Below are positions 1-8,665 of a stretch of DNA of 64,000 bases, one piece after another. The stretch's first letter is position 1. Every line of letters starts with the position of its first letter. The DNA is taken from NCBI RefSeq assembly GCF_006337165.1, contig NZ_CP040896.1, positions 2,108,001 to 2,172,000 of the forward strand. The letters run 5' to 3'. The position numbers and the translations under genes were made by a program. The notes beneath the pieces were generated by a model that saw only the letters and a program-made list of their open reading frames with translations, ran no database searches and was not told the origin of the DNA. The stretch comes from Hymenobacter jejuensis. Lineage in GTDB: Bacteria; Bacteroidota; Bacteroidia; Cytophagales; Hymenobacteraceae.

Positions 1-291
1 AAGCTCGGCACCTACCGCAAGTCGCACCCGGTGCTGCAAACCGGCAAACTCATGCAGTTCATCCCTAACGACGGGGTGTACACCTATTTCCGCTACAACG
101 ACCAGGGCCAAACCGTGATGGTAATGATGAACTCCAACAAGCAGGAAAAGACCATCGATGGTGCCCGGTTTGCCGAGCGCACCAACGGGTTCACTTCGGC
201 GCAAGAGGTCGTGACCGGCGCAACGGTTTCCAGCCTGAAGTCCTTTAAGATTCCGGGTCAGACGGCTTGGGTATTGGAATTGCATAAGTAG
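1..291 (+). CDS. GH13 alpha-glucan hydrolase, C-terminal end (partial, 5' cut by window)
   Basis: The reading frame is open from base 1 and ends at a TAG at 289-291, so about 96 C-terminal residues are visible. The segment around FIPNDGVYTYFRY and the VMVMMNSNKQEKTID strand resemble the all-beta C-terminal domain of cyclomaltodextrinase/neopullulanase-type GH13 enzymes, which follows the catalytic barrel. No catalytic residues are in view, so the exact specificity cannot be read. The downstream secreted amylase and sugar transporter support a starch or maltodextrin role. A strong terminator lies directly after the stop, so this is the last gene of its transcription unit. Confidence 0.75.
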   Translation, partial: KLGTYRKSHPVLQTGKLMQFIPNDGVYTYFRYNDQGQTVMVMMNSNKQEKTIDGARFAERTNGFTSAQEVVTGATVSSLKSFKIPGQTAWVLELHK

Positions 292-310
292 CTATTTGTA
301 AGTAACTTGT

Positions 311-357
311 AAAAAAACGGCCGTTGCTAAGTATTCAAGCTTAGCAACGGCCGTTTT
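311..357 (+). terminator. Rho-independent terminator of the GH13 gene
   Basis: Perfect 18-bp inverted repeat, 314-331 pairing with 340-357 around an 8-nt loop, with an A tract before and a T run at the end. It starts about 20 nt after the stop codon of the upstream GH13 gene. Confidence 0.85.
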
Positions 358-472
358 GGCGAATAGTCTGTTTTGTGTCGTTGTCGAAGCTGAGAAAATG
401 CTGCGGATAAATACGGGAATTTGAGTCCTTAAAACCCATCAGTTGCGTATTTTAGGGAAACGACTCCTTGCC

Positions 473-1180
473 ATGACAGACATCACCGATCAAGTTGCCA
501 TCGTTACCGGGGCGAGCCGCGGCATTGGGCGGGCTACGGCATTGTTGCTGGCCATGCAAGGCGCCAAAGTGGTGTGCGTAGCCCGCTCCGCCGACGAGCT
601 GGAAGAAGTAGCCCACAAAACCCACGGCTTGGCCGTGCCCGCCGACGTAGCCGACGAAGTCGATGCCCAAAACGTAGTCGATGAAGCGCTACTTCACTTC
701 GGTCGCCTCGATATTCTGGTGTGCAACGCGGGGGTGGGCAGCTTCGACACGCTGGAAAACGTGCTGGCCACCGAATGGGACCGTATTTTCGACGTGAACG
801 TGAAGGGCACTTTTCTGATGTGCAAAGCCGTAGTGCCGCACCTGAAATTGCAAGGCAGCGGCCATATTATAGGCATCACGTCGGATGTGGCCCGGCGTAC
901 TTTCGCTCATGGCTCGGTGTATGGTTCGAGCAAATATGCGCAGGACGCCCTGCTGAGCGCCCTGCGCAAGGAAGTGCGGTCGTTCGGCGTGAAAGTTAGC
1001 AGCATCTATCCGGGTCTGGTCGATACGCATTTCAATGATGCTCAGCCCGGTAGCCCCGAGGCCGAAAAAACCCATCTCAAACCCTCCGACATTGCCCAGG
1101 CCGTCCGCTATGTACTCGAAGCGCCCCCGCACGTAGTGATCGACGAGCTGATGATTCACCCGCTGACGCAGGACTATTGA
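473..1180 (+). CDS. Short-chain dehydrogenase/reductase (SDR, 3-oxoacyl-ACP reductase-like)
   Basis: A 235-residue classical SDR. It carries the Rossmann dinucleotide motif TGASRGIG (residues 12-19), the NAG motif (85-87), the catalytic serine region ITSD (S137) and the YxxxK pair Y150/K154, so an active NAD(P)H-dependent oxidoreductase is expected. The substrate cannot be told from sequence; the closest general type is the 3-ketoacyl reductase or sepiapterin-reductase-like group. The frame extends upstream to a TTG at 443, but the ATG at 473 places the first beta strand (VAIVTG) at the usual distance and is preferred. It lies between two starch genes but has its own spacing on both sides, so a metabolic link is only suggestive. 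Confidence 0.88.
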   Translation: MTDITDQVAIVTGASRGIGRATALLLAMQGAKVVCVARSADELEEVAHKTHGLAVPADVADEVDAQNVVDEALLHFGRLDILVCNAGVGSFDTLENVLATEWDRIFDVNVKGTFLMCKAVVPHLKLQGSGHIIGITSDVARRTFAHGSVYGSSKYAQDALLSALRKEVRSFGVKVSSIYPGLVDTHFNDAQPGSPEAEKTHLKPSDIAQAVRYVLEAPPHVVIDELMIHPLTQDY

Positions 1181-1284
1181 GGCCCGAAACGGGAAGAAAC
1201 GCCGCTGCCCAGTTTCGGATTCACTGCGCCAATCATCGCAAATAGGCTCCTTGCAATCGGTAACCTGTTATCTTACCGGTCGAT

Positions 1285-3129
1285 ATGAAGAAAGTCCTAC
1301 TGCCGTTGGCTGCCTTGGCGCTTGCTTTGGCTGCATTTAGAATTCCTTTTTCTTCCCCCAATTCCGCGCCTGTGGCCGAGCCAATTTCCCTTGCGGACCC
1401 TAATACGACCGAGGAAGTGCCTCAAGATAATAAGCTGATTATCTATCAGTTAATGACGCGCCTGTTTGGCAACAAAGCCACTACCAACAAGCACTACGGC
1501 ACCCTCGCCGAAAACGGTGTAGGCAAGTTTAACGACATCACCGATACGGCCTTGCTCGCGATCAAGAAGCTGGGCGCGTCGCATGTGTGGTTTACGGGCG
1601 TCATCGAGCACGCCACCATGACCGACTATACCAAGCACGGCATTGCCCTCGACGACGCCGATGTGGTGAAAGGCCGCGCCGGGTCGCCCTACGCCATCAA
1701 GGATTATTACGACGTGGCCCCCGACTTGGCCGTGAACGTGCCCAACCGCATGGCCGAGTTTGAGGCCTTGGTCAAGCGCACCCACAGCCACGGCCTGAAG
1801 GTCATTATCGACTTCATTCCCAACCACGTAGCCCGCACCTATAAATCGGATGCCAAGCCCGCGGGCGTGGTAGACTTGGGCGAGAAAGACGACAAAACCA
1901 AGGCCTTCGCGCCCAACAACAACTTCTACTACCTGCCCGGCCAAGCCTTCGTGGTGCCCAAGGAGTACAACCCCCTCGGGCTGGGCGCAGGGCCACGGGA
2001 AGACCATAAGTTCCAGGAGATGCCTGCCAAGGCAACCGGCAACGACGTGTTTTCGGCGGCTCCTTCGGTCGACGACTGGTTCGAGACCATCAAGCTCAAC
2101 TATGGTGTCGACTACCAGAACAACAGGCAATTGCACCTCACGCCCGTGCCCGATACGTGGAAGAAGATGCGCGACATTCTGGTGTTTTGGGCCAACAAAA
2201 ACGTCGATGGGTTCCGTTGCGACATGGCCGAGATGGTGCCCGTCGAGTTCTGGACCTGGGTAATTCCGGAGGTGAAAAAGGTGAAGCCCGACCTCATTTT
2301 CCTGGGCGAAGCCTACAACCCCAAGGAGTACAAGCGCTACCTCACCGAGGGCAAATTTGATTTTCTCTACGACAAAGTCGGCCTCTACGACGGCCTGCGT
2401 CGCCTCATGCACGGCGAAGGCAACACCGACGACATCACAAAAGTCTGGAGCCAGGAAAGCCGCGGGTTTGGCTCGCGGATGCTGCGCTTTCTGGAAAACC
2501 ACGACGAGCAACGCATTGCCTCTAAGGACTTTGCGGGCGACCCGCGGGCGGCCATTCCGGCCATGACGGTGTCGGCTACCCTGGGCTCAGGGCCGGTGAT
2601 GCTGTACTTTGGGCAGGAAGTGGGCGAGCCGGCGCACGGCAGCGAAGGCTTCAGCAGCGAAGACGGCCGCACCACCATTTTCGATTATTGGGGCGTGCCC
2701 GAACACCAGAAATGGATGAACGGTGGCAAATTCGACGGCGGCCGCCTGAGCGCCGAGCAAAAGCAGCTGCGCGACTTCTACAGCCGCCTACTCAACCTCA
2801 CGGCTACCAGCGACGCCATCCGGCGCGGCCGTTTCTACGAGCTTCAGGATGCCAATAACCTCGGCCAGCAATACGATCAACGGCACGTATACAGCTACCT
2901 GCGCTTCACCGACAAGCAGAAACTGCTGATCGTAGCCAATTTCAGCCGCGACAAAACGTCAAAACCCACCTTGGTCATTTCCAAGGAAGCGATGCAGGCC
3001 GCCGGGCTCAACCCCGATAAAGTGTACACCTACACCGATCTGCTCAACAATGCCCCCGCCACCCAGGGCCTCACCCTGACCTTGGCCCCGCAGAGCGCCT
3101 ACGTCTTCGAGATCAATCTGAAGCAGTAA
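1285..3129 (+). CDS. Secreted alpha-amylase family protein (GH13)
   Basis: A 614-residue exported glycoside hydrolase with an N-terminal hydrophobic signal segment (residues 4-20). All four GH13 conserved regions are present: region I DFIPNH (from residue 176), region II GFRCD with the nucleophile D313, region III GEAY with acid/base E342, and region IV ENHD with transition-state stabiliser D407. It should therefore be active on alpha-1,4-glucans such as starch or maltodextrins, probably in the periplasm or on the surface. After the barrel, residues from about 530 form a typical C-terminal beta domain. A weak -7-like box (TATCTTAC at 1269) with a TTG 18 nt upstream may be the promoter. An MFS sugar transporter follows 135 nt downstream. 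Confidence 0.92.
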   Translation: MKKVLLPLAALALALAAFRIPFSSPNSAPVAEPISLADPNTTEEVPQDNKLIIYQLMTRLFGNKATTNKHYGTLAENGVGKFNDITDTALLAIKKLGASHVWFTGVIEHATMTDYTKHGIALDDADVVKGRAGSPYAIKDYYDVAPDLAVNVPNRMAEFEALVKRTHSHGLKVIIDFIPNHVARTYKSDAKPAGVVDLGEKDDKTKAFAPNNNFYYLPGQAFVVPKEYNPLGLGAGPREDHKFQEMPAKATGNDVFSAAPSVDDWFETIKLNYGVDYQNNRQLHLTPVPDTWKKMRDILVFWANKNVDGFRCDMAEMVPVEFWTWVIPEVKKVKPDLIFLGEAYNPKEYKRYLTEGKFDFLYDKVGLYDGLRRLMHGEGNTDDITKVWSQESRGFGSRMLRFLENHDEQRIASKDFAGDPRAAIPAMTVSATLGSGPVMLYFGQEVGEPAHGSEGFSSEDGRTTIFDYWGVPEHQKWMNGGKFDGGRLSAEQKQLRDFYSRLLNLTATSDAIRRGRFYELQDANNLGQQYDQRHVYSYLRFTDKQKLLIVANFSRDKTSKPTLVISKEAMQAAGLNPDKVYTYTDLLNNAPATQGLTLTLAPQSAYVFEINLKQ

Positions 3130-3177
3130 CTTTTCTTATCTTTAAGTGTCTTCCGGCTACTGATAATTAGTGCTCAT

Positions 3178-3200
3178 AACTATTTGATAATCAATTAGTT
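3178..3200. repeat. AT-rich dyad between amylase and transporter genes
   Basis: Imperfect inverted repeat AACTATTTGAT / ATCAATTAGTT around a single A, with one mismatch in 11 bp. It is one member of a family of AT-rich dyads that recurs at gene ends throughout the window; another perfect short member lies at 4746-4762. Confidence 0.6.
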
Positions 3201-3264
3201 ATTTTGGTAATTTGTCCGTATTCGGTGGCTCTTTCGTCCTGTTCTTTACCCCAAAATTCCCCCG

Positions 3265-4677
3265 ATGGCAACCAGTGTAGCGGCTCCTACTGATACCCGC
3301 CCCAAACCCCGCCTGAGTTTCTGGCAAATCTGGAACATGAGCTTCGGCTTCCTGGGCATCCAGTTCGGCTTTGCCCTGCAAAATGCCAACGTGAGCCGCA
3401 TCTTCGAAACGTTGGGCGCCAAGCCCGATGAACTGGCGTTCTTTTGGCTCGCGGCTCCGCTCACGGGTTTGCTGGTACAACCTATCATTGGCTACCTTTC
3501 TGACCGCACCTGGAGCCCGCGGTTCGGACGGCGGCGTCCCTTCTTTACGGTTGGTGCCATTCTGGCTTCCCTGGCGCTGCTGTTGATGCCCAACGCCTCC
3601 GCCCTCTGGATGGCCGTGGGTACGCTGTGGCTCATGGATTCCAGCATCAACATTTCGATGGAGCCTTTTCGAGCTTTGGTCGGTGACCTTTTGCCCGATG
3701 AGCAGCGCACGATGGGTTTCGCTGCCCAGACCTTTTTTATTGGCGTCGGTGCCGTGGTGGCCTCCATGCTGCCCTACATTTTCACCAATTACCTGAACGT
3801 GCCCAACACGGCCGGGCCGGGCGAAATTCCTCCGTCGGTGCGCTACGCGTTCTATATGGGCGGTGCGGCTTTTTTCGGGGCTGTGCTCTGGACGGTACTG
3901 CGCACCCGAGAATATCCGCCCGAAGACCTAGCCGCTTTTGAAGAGGAAAAACGCCGGACTGCCGGCTTTGTCAACGGGCTGCGCGAGTCGTTTATGGGAA
4001 TCTTCCAGATGCCCCAAACGATGCGCCAACTGGCTGTGGTGCAGTTCTTTTCGTGGCTGGCGCTGTTCTCGCTCTGGATATACACTACGCAGGCCGTTAC
4101 GGCGCACGTGTACCATACTTCCGACACGACTTCCAAGCTCTACAACGAAGGCGCCGACTGGGTGGGCGTTTGCTTCGCTGTATATAATGGCGTTTCGGCG
4201 GTGTTTGCGCTGTTGCTGCCCTTCATTGCTCGGGCCACCAGCCGCCGGTTCACGCACATGCTTTGCCTGATAGCCGGTGGGTTGGGCCTGATTTCCATCT
4301 ATCTTATTCAGAATCCCAATTTCCTGTTGCTATCGATGGTGGGAGTGGGCATTGCTTGGGCCAGCATTCTTTCGGTGCCTTATGCTATGCTGGCTGGGTC
4401 GCTGCCCGCCAACAAGATGGGCTATTACATGGGTGTGTTCAACTTCTTCATCGTAATTCCGCAGGTGGTCGCCGGTCTGATTTTGGGCTGGGTTACCAAG
4501 CACCTATTCCACGATCAATCAGTGTACACGCTCGTGTTTGGGGGCTGCTCAATGATCTTATCGGGGCTGCTCACTCTGCGCGTTTCCGACGAAGGTGATG
4601 CGCGCCTGCCCATCGGTCCGCCGCCCTTGCCCGAACCCGGCTACGACGCACCTCTGCAAACGGACCCACGTCTGTAA
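3265..4677 (+). CDS. MFS sugar transporter (SLC45 / sucrose-maltose symporter-like)
   Basis: A 470-residue polytopic membrane protein with about 12 predicted hydrophobic segments. The loop after TM2 reads GYLSDRTWSPRFGRRRPFF, containing the RxGRR signature characteristic of the SLC45/sucrose-transporter branch of the glycoside-pentoside-hexuronide/MFS transporters. These typically move disaccharides such as maltose or sucrose with a cation. Placed directly after a secreted amylase and near a GH13 maltodextrinase-like gene, uptake of maltose or maltodextrins released by these enzymes is the natural inference. A Rho-independent terminator follows 20 nt after the stop. Confidence 0.88.
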   Translation: MATSVAAPTDTRPKPRLSFWQIWNMSFGFLGIQFGFALQNANVSRIFETLGAKPDELAFFWLAAPLTGLLVQPIIGYLSDRTWSPRFGRRRPFFTVGAILASLALLLMPNASALWMAVGTLWLMDSSINISMEPFRALVGDLLPDEQRTMGFAAQTFFIGVGAVVASMLPYIFTNYLNVPNTAGPGEIPPSVRYAFYMGGAAFFGAVLWTVLRTREYPPEDLAAFEEEKRRTAGFVNGLRESFMGIFQMPQTMRQLAVVQFFSWLALFSLWIYTTQAVTAHVYHTSDTTSKLYNEGADWVGVCFAVYNGVSAVFALLLPFIARATSRRFTHMLCLIAGGLGLISIYLIQNPNFLLLSMVGVGIAWASILSVPYAMLAGSLPANKMGYYMGVFNFFIVIPQVVAGLILGWVTKHLFHDQSVYTLVFGGCSMILSGLLTLRVSDEGDARLPIGPPPLPEPGYDAPLQTDPRL

Positions 4678-4696
4678 ATCGTCTTGGCTTACTGCC

Positions 4697-4732
4697 AAAA
4701 AGCCCAACTGCGCTCTGCGGTTGGGCTTTTTT
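4697..4732 (+). terminator. Rho-independent terminator of the transporter gene
   Basis: A tract and GCCCAAC stem (4697-4708) pairing with GTTGGGC and a T tract (4720-4732), with a small inner CGC/GCG stem. Confidence 0.85.
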
Positions 4733-4956
4733 GTGGTCGTTTGTAATTAATTGATAATTAATCACTTATGATAGTTAGTGTTTTTGGCGCCCGGCCGCTC
4801 TACGTATCCTTACTGATATTTCGCATTTATACGCAGGCGCAATTGCTTGTAAATCAGCATTTAACCCGGTAGCTCGAGCGGTCTTTCCTGCGTATGCCTT
4901 GGGAACATTGGCGCCTTCGTTGCAGCAACGCGGCGCCTAGTTATCCACGGGTGCCT

Positions 4957-6054
4957 ATGCTAGTAGCTTTTATCTTTTTCGGGTTCTTTTTTAGTGTTTG
5001 CGCGCTGATGCTGTGGTGGTTAGTTCGCGCGAAGCCGGTCATCGTCGCATCGTCAGATTGCCCGCGGGTGAGCATTCTGGTGGCGGCCCGCAACGAAGAA
5101 GCCGTAATCGAGCGGTGCCTGGCATCGTTGACGCAGCTGCGCTATCCCACTGATAAACTGGAGATACTCATCGCCGACGATGCCTCTACCGATAACACCG
5201 CCGGCGTCGTGCGGCGCTTCATTGCCGATAAGCCGCAGTTTCGGTTGCTCACGGTCAGGCACCGGCTGGGCACGGCTCGCGGCAAAAGCAACGCCCTAGC
5301 CCACCTGTGTCGCGCCGCCACAGCCGATTATTTCTTCATCACCGACGCCGACATGGCCCTGCCGCCCGACTGGATTCAGACCATGCTGGGCGCGGCTCCC
5401 GATGGCGTAGGCGTAGTAACCGGCGTCACGACCTGCAACACTACGTTGTTTGGACGCTTGCAAGGGCTGGACTGGCTGTTTGGCCTGAGCGTGATTCGCC
5501 TGCTCACCGACCACGGCTTGCCCGTAACGGCTGTCGGCAATAACATGCTCGTAACGCGCGCCGCTTACGAATCCATCGGCGGCTACGAGGCCATGGCCTT
5601 CACCGTCACAGAAGATTTGCAGCTGTTTTCGCTGATTGTCGCGCAGGGGTGGGGCTACCGCAACCTCCTCGATCCGCGGGTGCTGGGCGTATCGGTGCCG
5701 CAGCCTACGGTGCGGTGCCTGTTGCAGCAGCGCAAGCGCTGGATGAAGGGGGCCGTGCGGCTGCCGTGGCAACTGTCGGCGCTGTTTGGCCTGTACGCGC
5801 TGTTTTACGTGGCCGTGTTCTGGCCGGGCTTGTTATCGCTCGGCAGCATCGCCGTGCTGTTCAGTGCTAAAGTGCTGTGTCAGATGGTGTTTTTGAAAAT
5901 CACGCTGCGGCAGGCCGGGCGCCGCGAATCGTGGGCGGTGCTGCTAGGCTATGAGCTTTACCTGTGCCTGATGTCGGGGGCGGTGCTGGTGTATACCGTG
6001 GTGCCGGGTCCTATTCAGTGGAAAGAGCGCCGCTATCGGTGGGCGGAGGGGTAA
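4957..6054 (+). CDS. Membrane GT2 glycosyltransferase, processive type
   Basis: An N-terminal membrane helix is followed by a cytoplasmic GT-A domain and two to three C-terminal membrane helices. Counting from the upstream ATG at 4894, the domain shows ADD (D95/D96), DAD (D151/D153), the catalytic-base pair TED (E240/D241) and the QRKRW form of QxxRW (279-283). D, DxD, D, QxxRW is the signature of processive inverting enzymes such as hyaluronan or cellulose synthase, though shorter family members also make glycolipids. The ATG at 4957 is preferred because the hydrophobic helix begins there and the 21 residues before it look non-coding; 4894 remains possible. The gene overlaps the convergent STAS-like gene by 44 bp at its 3' end. 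Confidence 0.85.
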   Translation: MLVAFIFFGFFFSVCALMLWWLVRAKPVIVASSDCPRVSILVAARNEEAVIERCLASLTQLRYPTDKLEILIADDASTDNTAGVVRRFIADKPQFRLLTVRHRLGTARGKSNALAHLCRAATADYFFITDADMALPPDWIQTMLGAAPDGVGVVTGVTTCNTTLFGRLQGLDWLFGLSVIRLLTDHGLPVTAVGNNMLVTRAAYESIGGYEAMAFTVTEDLQLFSLIVAQGWGYRNLLDPRVLGVSVPQPTVRCLLQQRKRWMKGAVRLPWQLSALFGLYALFYVAVFWPGLLSLGSIAVLFSAKVLCQMVFLKITLRQAGRRESWAVLLGYELYLCLMSGAVLVYTVVPGPIQWKERRYRWAEG

Positions 6055-6496
6055 GCGCGCCGGCAGAAACGTTCTGCAAGACCGGATCGCTCAACCACTG
6101 CTGAGCGCTCTGCTCGCCCGTAAAGGTCTTAAAATGAACCTGTTGTAATTGGGATTGTTCCGGAGCGGCTTCTGCTTTTTGCAGCCGTTCGTTGAGCAGC
6201 TCCAGGTGGTACGGCGCCACCAGATAGGCGATGCGCGCAGGCCGTCCGCCCAAACTCGCCAACAGATCAGCCCGAAACGTGGTGAGCACCCACTCAAAAT
6301 CTTCGGCCGAGGCCAGGCCGCGGCTGCGCAAATCAATTTGCCAGCGCATGACCCCGGTGGTCTTGGCCAACTCCAGGGCTGCGTGGTAGCCTGCCCGGTG
6401 CTCTTCGGAACCAACCGGCTGCGTCCAGCGCACAAATAATACCTCCAAATCGGGACGGTAGTTGAGGCGGACGTAGGTAAGGTCAATCGAATGCAT
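6011..6496 (-). CDS. STAS/SpoIIAA-like protein of unknown function
   Basis: A 161-residue soluble protein. Its pattern of alternating strands and helices (DLTYVRLNYRP, VLFVRW, ALELAKTTGVMRWQIDLR, RIAYLVAPY) resembles STAS/SpoIIAA-like folds and matches another gene in this window at 60448-60864 in order of motifs: a W-x-x-P turn, an S-x-E helix, a D-x-R strand end. The ATG at 6496 is chosen; an upstream TTG at 6508 would add four residues. No catalytic residues are evident. Its 3' end overlaps the convergent glycosyltransferase gene by 44 bp. Function is unknown; a small regulatory or ligand-binding role is only a guess. Confidence 0.7.
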   Translation of the reverse strand: MHSIDLTYVRLNYRPDLEVLFVRWTQPVGSEEHRAGYHAALELAKTTGVMRWQIDLRSRGLASAEDFEWVLTTFRADLLASLGGRPARIAYLVAPYHLELLNERLQKAEAAPEQSQLQQVHFKTFTGEQSAQQWLSDPVLQNVSAGALTPPPTDSGALSTE

Positions 6497-6657
6497 AGGG
6501 GCGAACAACGTACAGAGGTAGGCAACGGCTGACCGGTTATTTAAGTTTAAACACGACTGTAATCTTATTAAACCGGCCCGACTAGCTTCAAGCTAATGTG
6601 TTCATACACTGAAAGATAGCTCAGGCAGATGAAAGTTGTATGAGCCCAAAAACAAAT

Positions 6658-6691
6658 AAAAACCGCGCTTGCAGCCAGCAAGCGCGGTTTT
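6658..6691 (-). terminator. Rho-independent terminator of the M28 peptidase gene
   Basis: Inverted repeat 6659-6672 / 6678-6691 (AAAACCGCGCTT stem extended by GC) with a 5-nt loop; read on the minus strand it ends in a T tract. It sits 25 bp past the stop of the M28 gene. Confidence 0.85.
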
Positions 6692-6716
6692 AGTTCATCA
6701 CAAGACTAGCAACTGC

Positions 6717-8426
6717 TCAGACGCCGCCCAAGCTTTTCTCCCGAATGGCTTTAAACTCCGAGCCAGTTTTCCACTTCGGAAAGGTAGTTTCGCCGGCCAG
6801 GCGCTGCCCCACCCGAAACAACAGGCGGGCATCTTGTTCCACGCCGCCCAAATCCCATTTCGGATCGTATTCGTCGGCGGGCTGGTGATAGCGGTGTGCT
6901 TCGTAGTCTTCGCTGCGCTCTTTGGTGAAGGCGCGGCCGTTGGCGCGGCTCTCAAACCGCCCGTTGGCGTCCAGGGCGGGCACGCCTACGTGGGCAAAGC
7001 TGAAGTGGTCGGAGCGGAAGAAGCTGCCTTTCTCCGGCGTTTGATCGGGCAGAATGTAGCGGCCTTGCTCTTTGGCCGCGGCGCGGGCGTAGTCGTCCAG
7101 CTCCGACTGGCCGTAGCCGATCACCGTCAGGTCTTTCATGGGGCCGTTTACCGAAAGCGCATCCATGTTCAGGTCGGCCACGGTTTTGGCCAGCGGGTAG
7201 AGCGGATGCGCTGCGTAATAAGCCGAGCCCAGCAAACCCTGCTCTTCGCCGGTCACGGCCAGAAACACAATGGTGCGGCCGGGTTTCGTCTTGGCCTGCG
7301 TGAAGGCTTTGGCGATGTCGAGCAGAGCCGCGCAACCGCTGGCGTTATCAACGGCGCCGTTATAAATCGAGTCGCCGTTTACGGCTGGCCCGATGCCCAA
7401 GTGGTCCCAGTGTGCGGTATACACAATGTATTCGTCGGCGCGGGTAGTACCCGGCAACACTGCCACCACGTTTTTAGAAGCCGTCCGCCGGATTTTGTTA
7501 CGTATTGACGTACTGACCGTTAGGTTTAAAGGCCGCGGCTTAAAGCCCTTCTTATTGGCGGCGGCGTAGGCTTCCTCGTAGTTCTGGCCGGCGGCGGCAA
7601 ACAGGCGCTTAGCCGCGTCCAGCGTGACCCAGCCTTCCAGGGCACACTTGCTGGCGCCTTTATCCGGCGTTTGGGGGTAGAGCTTCGCGCCCGACCAGCT
7701 GCTTTGCACTACCGACCAAGGATAGGCCGCGGGCTTGGTGTCGTGGACGATGAGCAGGCCGGCGGCGCCGTGGCGGGCGGCCTCCTCGTACTTGTAGGTC
7801 CAGCGGCCGTAGTAGGTCATGGCCTGGCCTTTGAACACGGTCGAGTCCGCGCCCGCGTTGCCCGGGTCGTTGACCAGCACGACCACGGTTTTGCCCCGCA
7901 CGTCCCGCCCGGCGTAGTCGTCCCAGCCGTACTCGGGCGCCACCACCCCGTAGCCGGCAAACACCAGGGGCGAATTTTGCACCGCCACCACCGGCTTCTC
8001 TTGCTCGGTGAAGGCCACGTAATCCGTTTTGTAGTTCAGCGTTAGGCTTTTGCCCTGCCCGGCGACGGTCATGGTCGGGGCGGGCATACCCGTGATTTCT
8101 ACCAGCGGTACATCCTGAAAGTAGCTGCCGTTGGGGCCGGGCTTCAGGCCAAGCTTTTTGAATTCATCAGCCAGATACGCCGTGGTTTTCGCCTCGCCCG
8201 GCGTAAAGGGTTTGCGGCCCTGGAACTCATTGGACGACAATACTTTGATGTGCTCGGCAATGCTGGCGGCGGTAATGCCATCCGGGGGCGCAGCAATCGC
8301 GATTGAATCGGTGGCCGCGTCAGTGTCGTCGGTGGTGGTCGCGGTAGAGGACGATTTGCTTTGGCATCCCGCTAATAGGCTCAACAGCAAAGCGTTACCA
8401 AATAGCAAAGAATAGGGTAGTCTCAT
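6717..8426 (-). CDS. M28 family zinc peptidase, lipoprotein, with PA domain
   Basis: A 569-residue exported metallopeptidase. The N-terminus has a lipoprotein signal ending in LLAGC (C21), followed by a Ser/Thr/Asp-rich linker. Residues about 140-290 match a PA-like insertion, and the catalytic M28 domain follows. Zinc and catalytic residues are visible: H339 in AHWDHLG, D360 in VDNASG, the pair E394/E395 in TGEEQG, D422 in NMDAL and H474 in SDHFS. An active aminopeptidase or carboxypeptidase acting on peptides at the outer membrane or in the periplasm is expected. It is transcribed alone and ends in its own terminator. Length and domain order are normal for the Bacteroidota members of the family. 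Confidence 0.93.
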   Translation of the reverse strand: MRLPYSLLFGNALLLSLLAGCQSKSSSTATTTDDTDAATDSIAIAAPPDGITAASIAEHIKVLSSNEFQGRKPFTPGEAKTTAYLADEFKKLGLKPGPNGSYFQDVPLVEITGMPAPTMTVAGQGKSLTLNYKTDYVAFTEQEKPVVAVQNSPLVFAGYGVVAPEYGWDDYAGRDVRGKTVVVLVNDPGNAGADSTVFKGQAMTYYGRWTYKYEEAARHGAAGLLIVHDTKPAAYPWSVVQSSWSGAKLYPQTPDKGASKCALEGWVTLDAAKRLFAAAGQNYEEAYAAANKKGFKPRPLNLTVSTSIRNKIRRTASKNVVAVLPGTTRADEYIVYTAHWDHLGIGPAVNGDSIYNGAVDNASGCAALLDIAKAFTQAKTKPGRTIVFLAVTGEEQGLLGSAYYAAHPLYPLAKTVADLNMDALSVNGPMKDLTVIGYGQSELDDYARAAAKEQGRYILPDQTPEKGSFFRSDHFSFAHVGVPALDANGRFESRANGRAFTKERSEDYEAHRYHQPADEYDPKWDLGGVEQDARLLFRVGQRLAGETTFPKWKTGSEFKAIREKSLGGV

Positions 8427-8665
8427 GGGCGGCAGAACGAGAGTGAGAAAGAGAAAGGCAGTGAGCGAGCAAAAAGCTGATCAACAGCTCAAGGTGTGGA
8501 AAATGCGGCACACTGAAAATTCCGGTAAATGAATATCTTAGGGGCCGCGAACAGATATAGTATCTTCAGGAGAAAAAATATAACGTTGCCGTAACCATAG
8601 TCGCCTCAACTATTACCGAATTTTGCCGTTCCATCCCAAACTCTCACCTATATAACTCTTCCGTT

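Noticed and set aside
6669..7508. 279-residue frame antisense to the M28 peptidase gene
   Set aside because: Antisense shadow of a clearly coding gene with full catalytic residues on the other strand.
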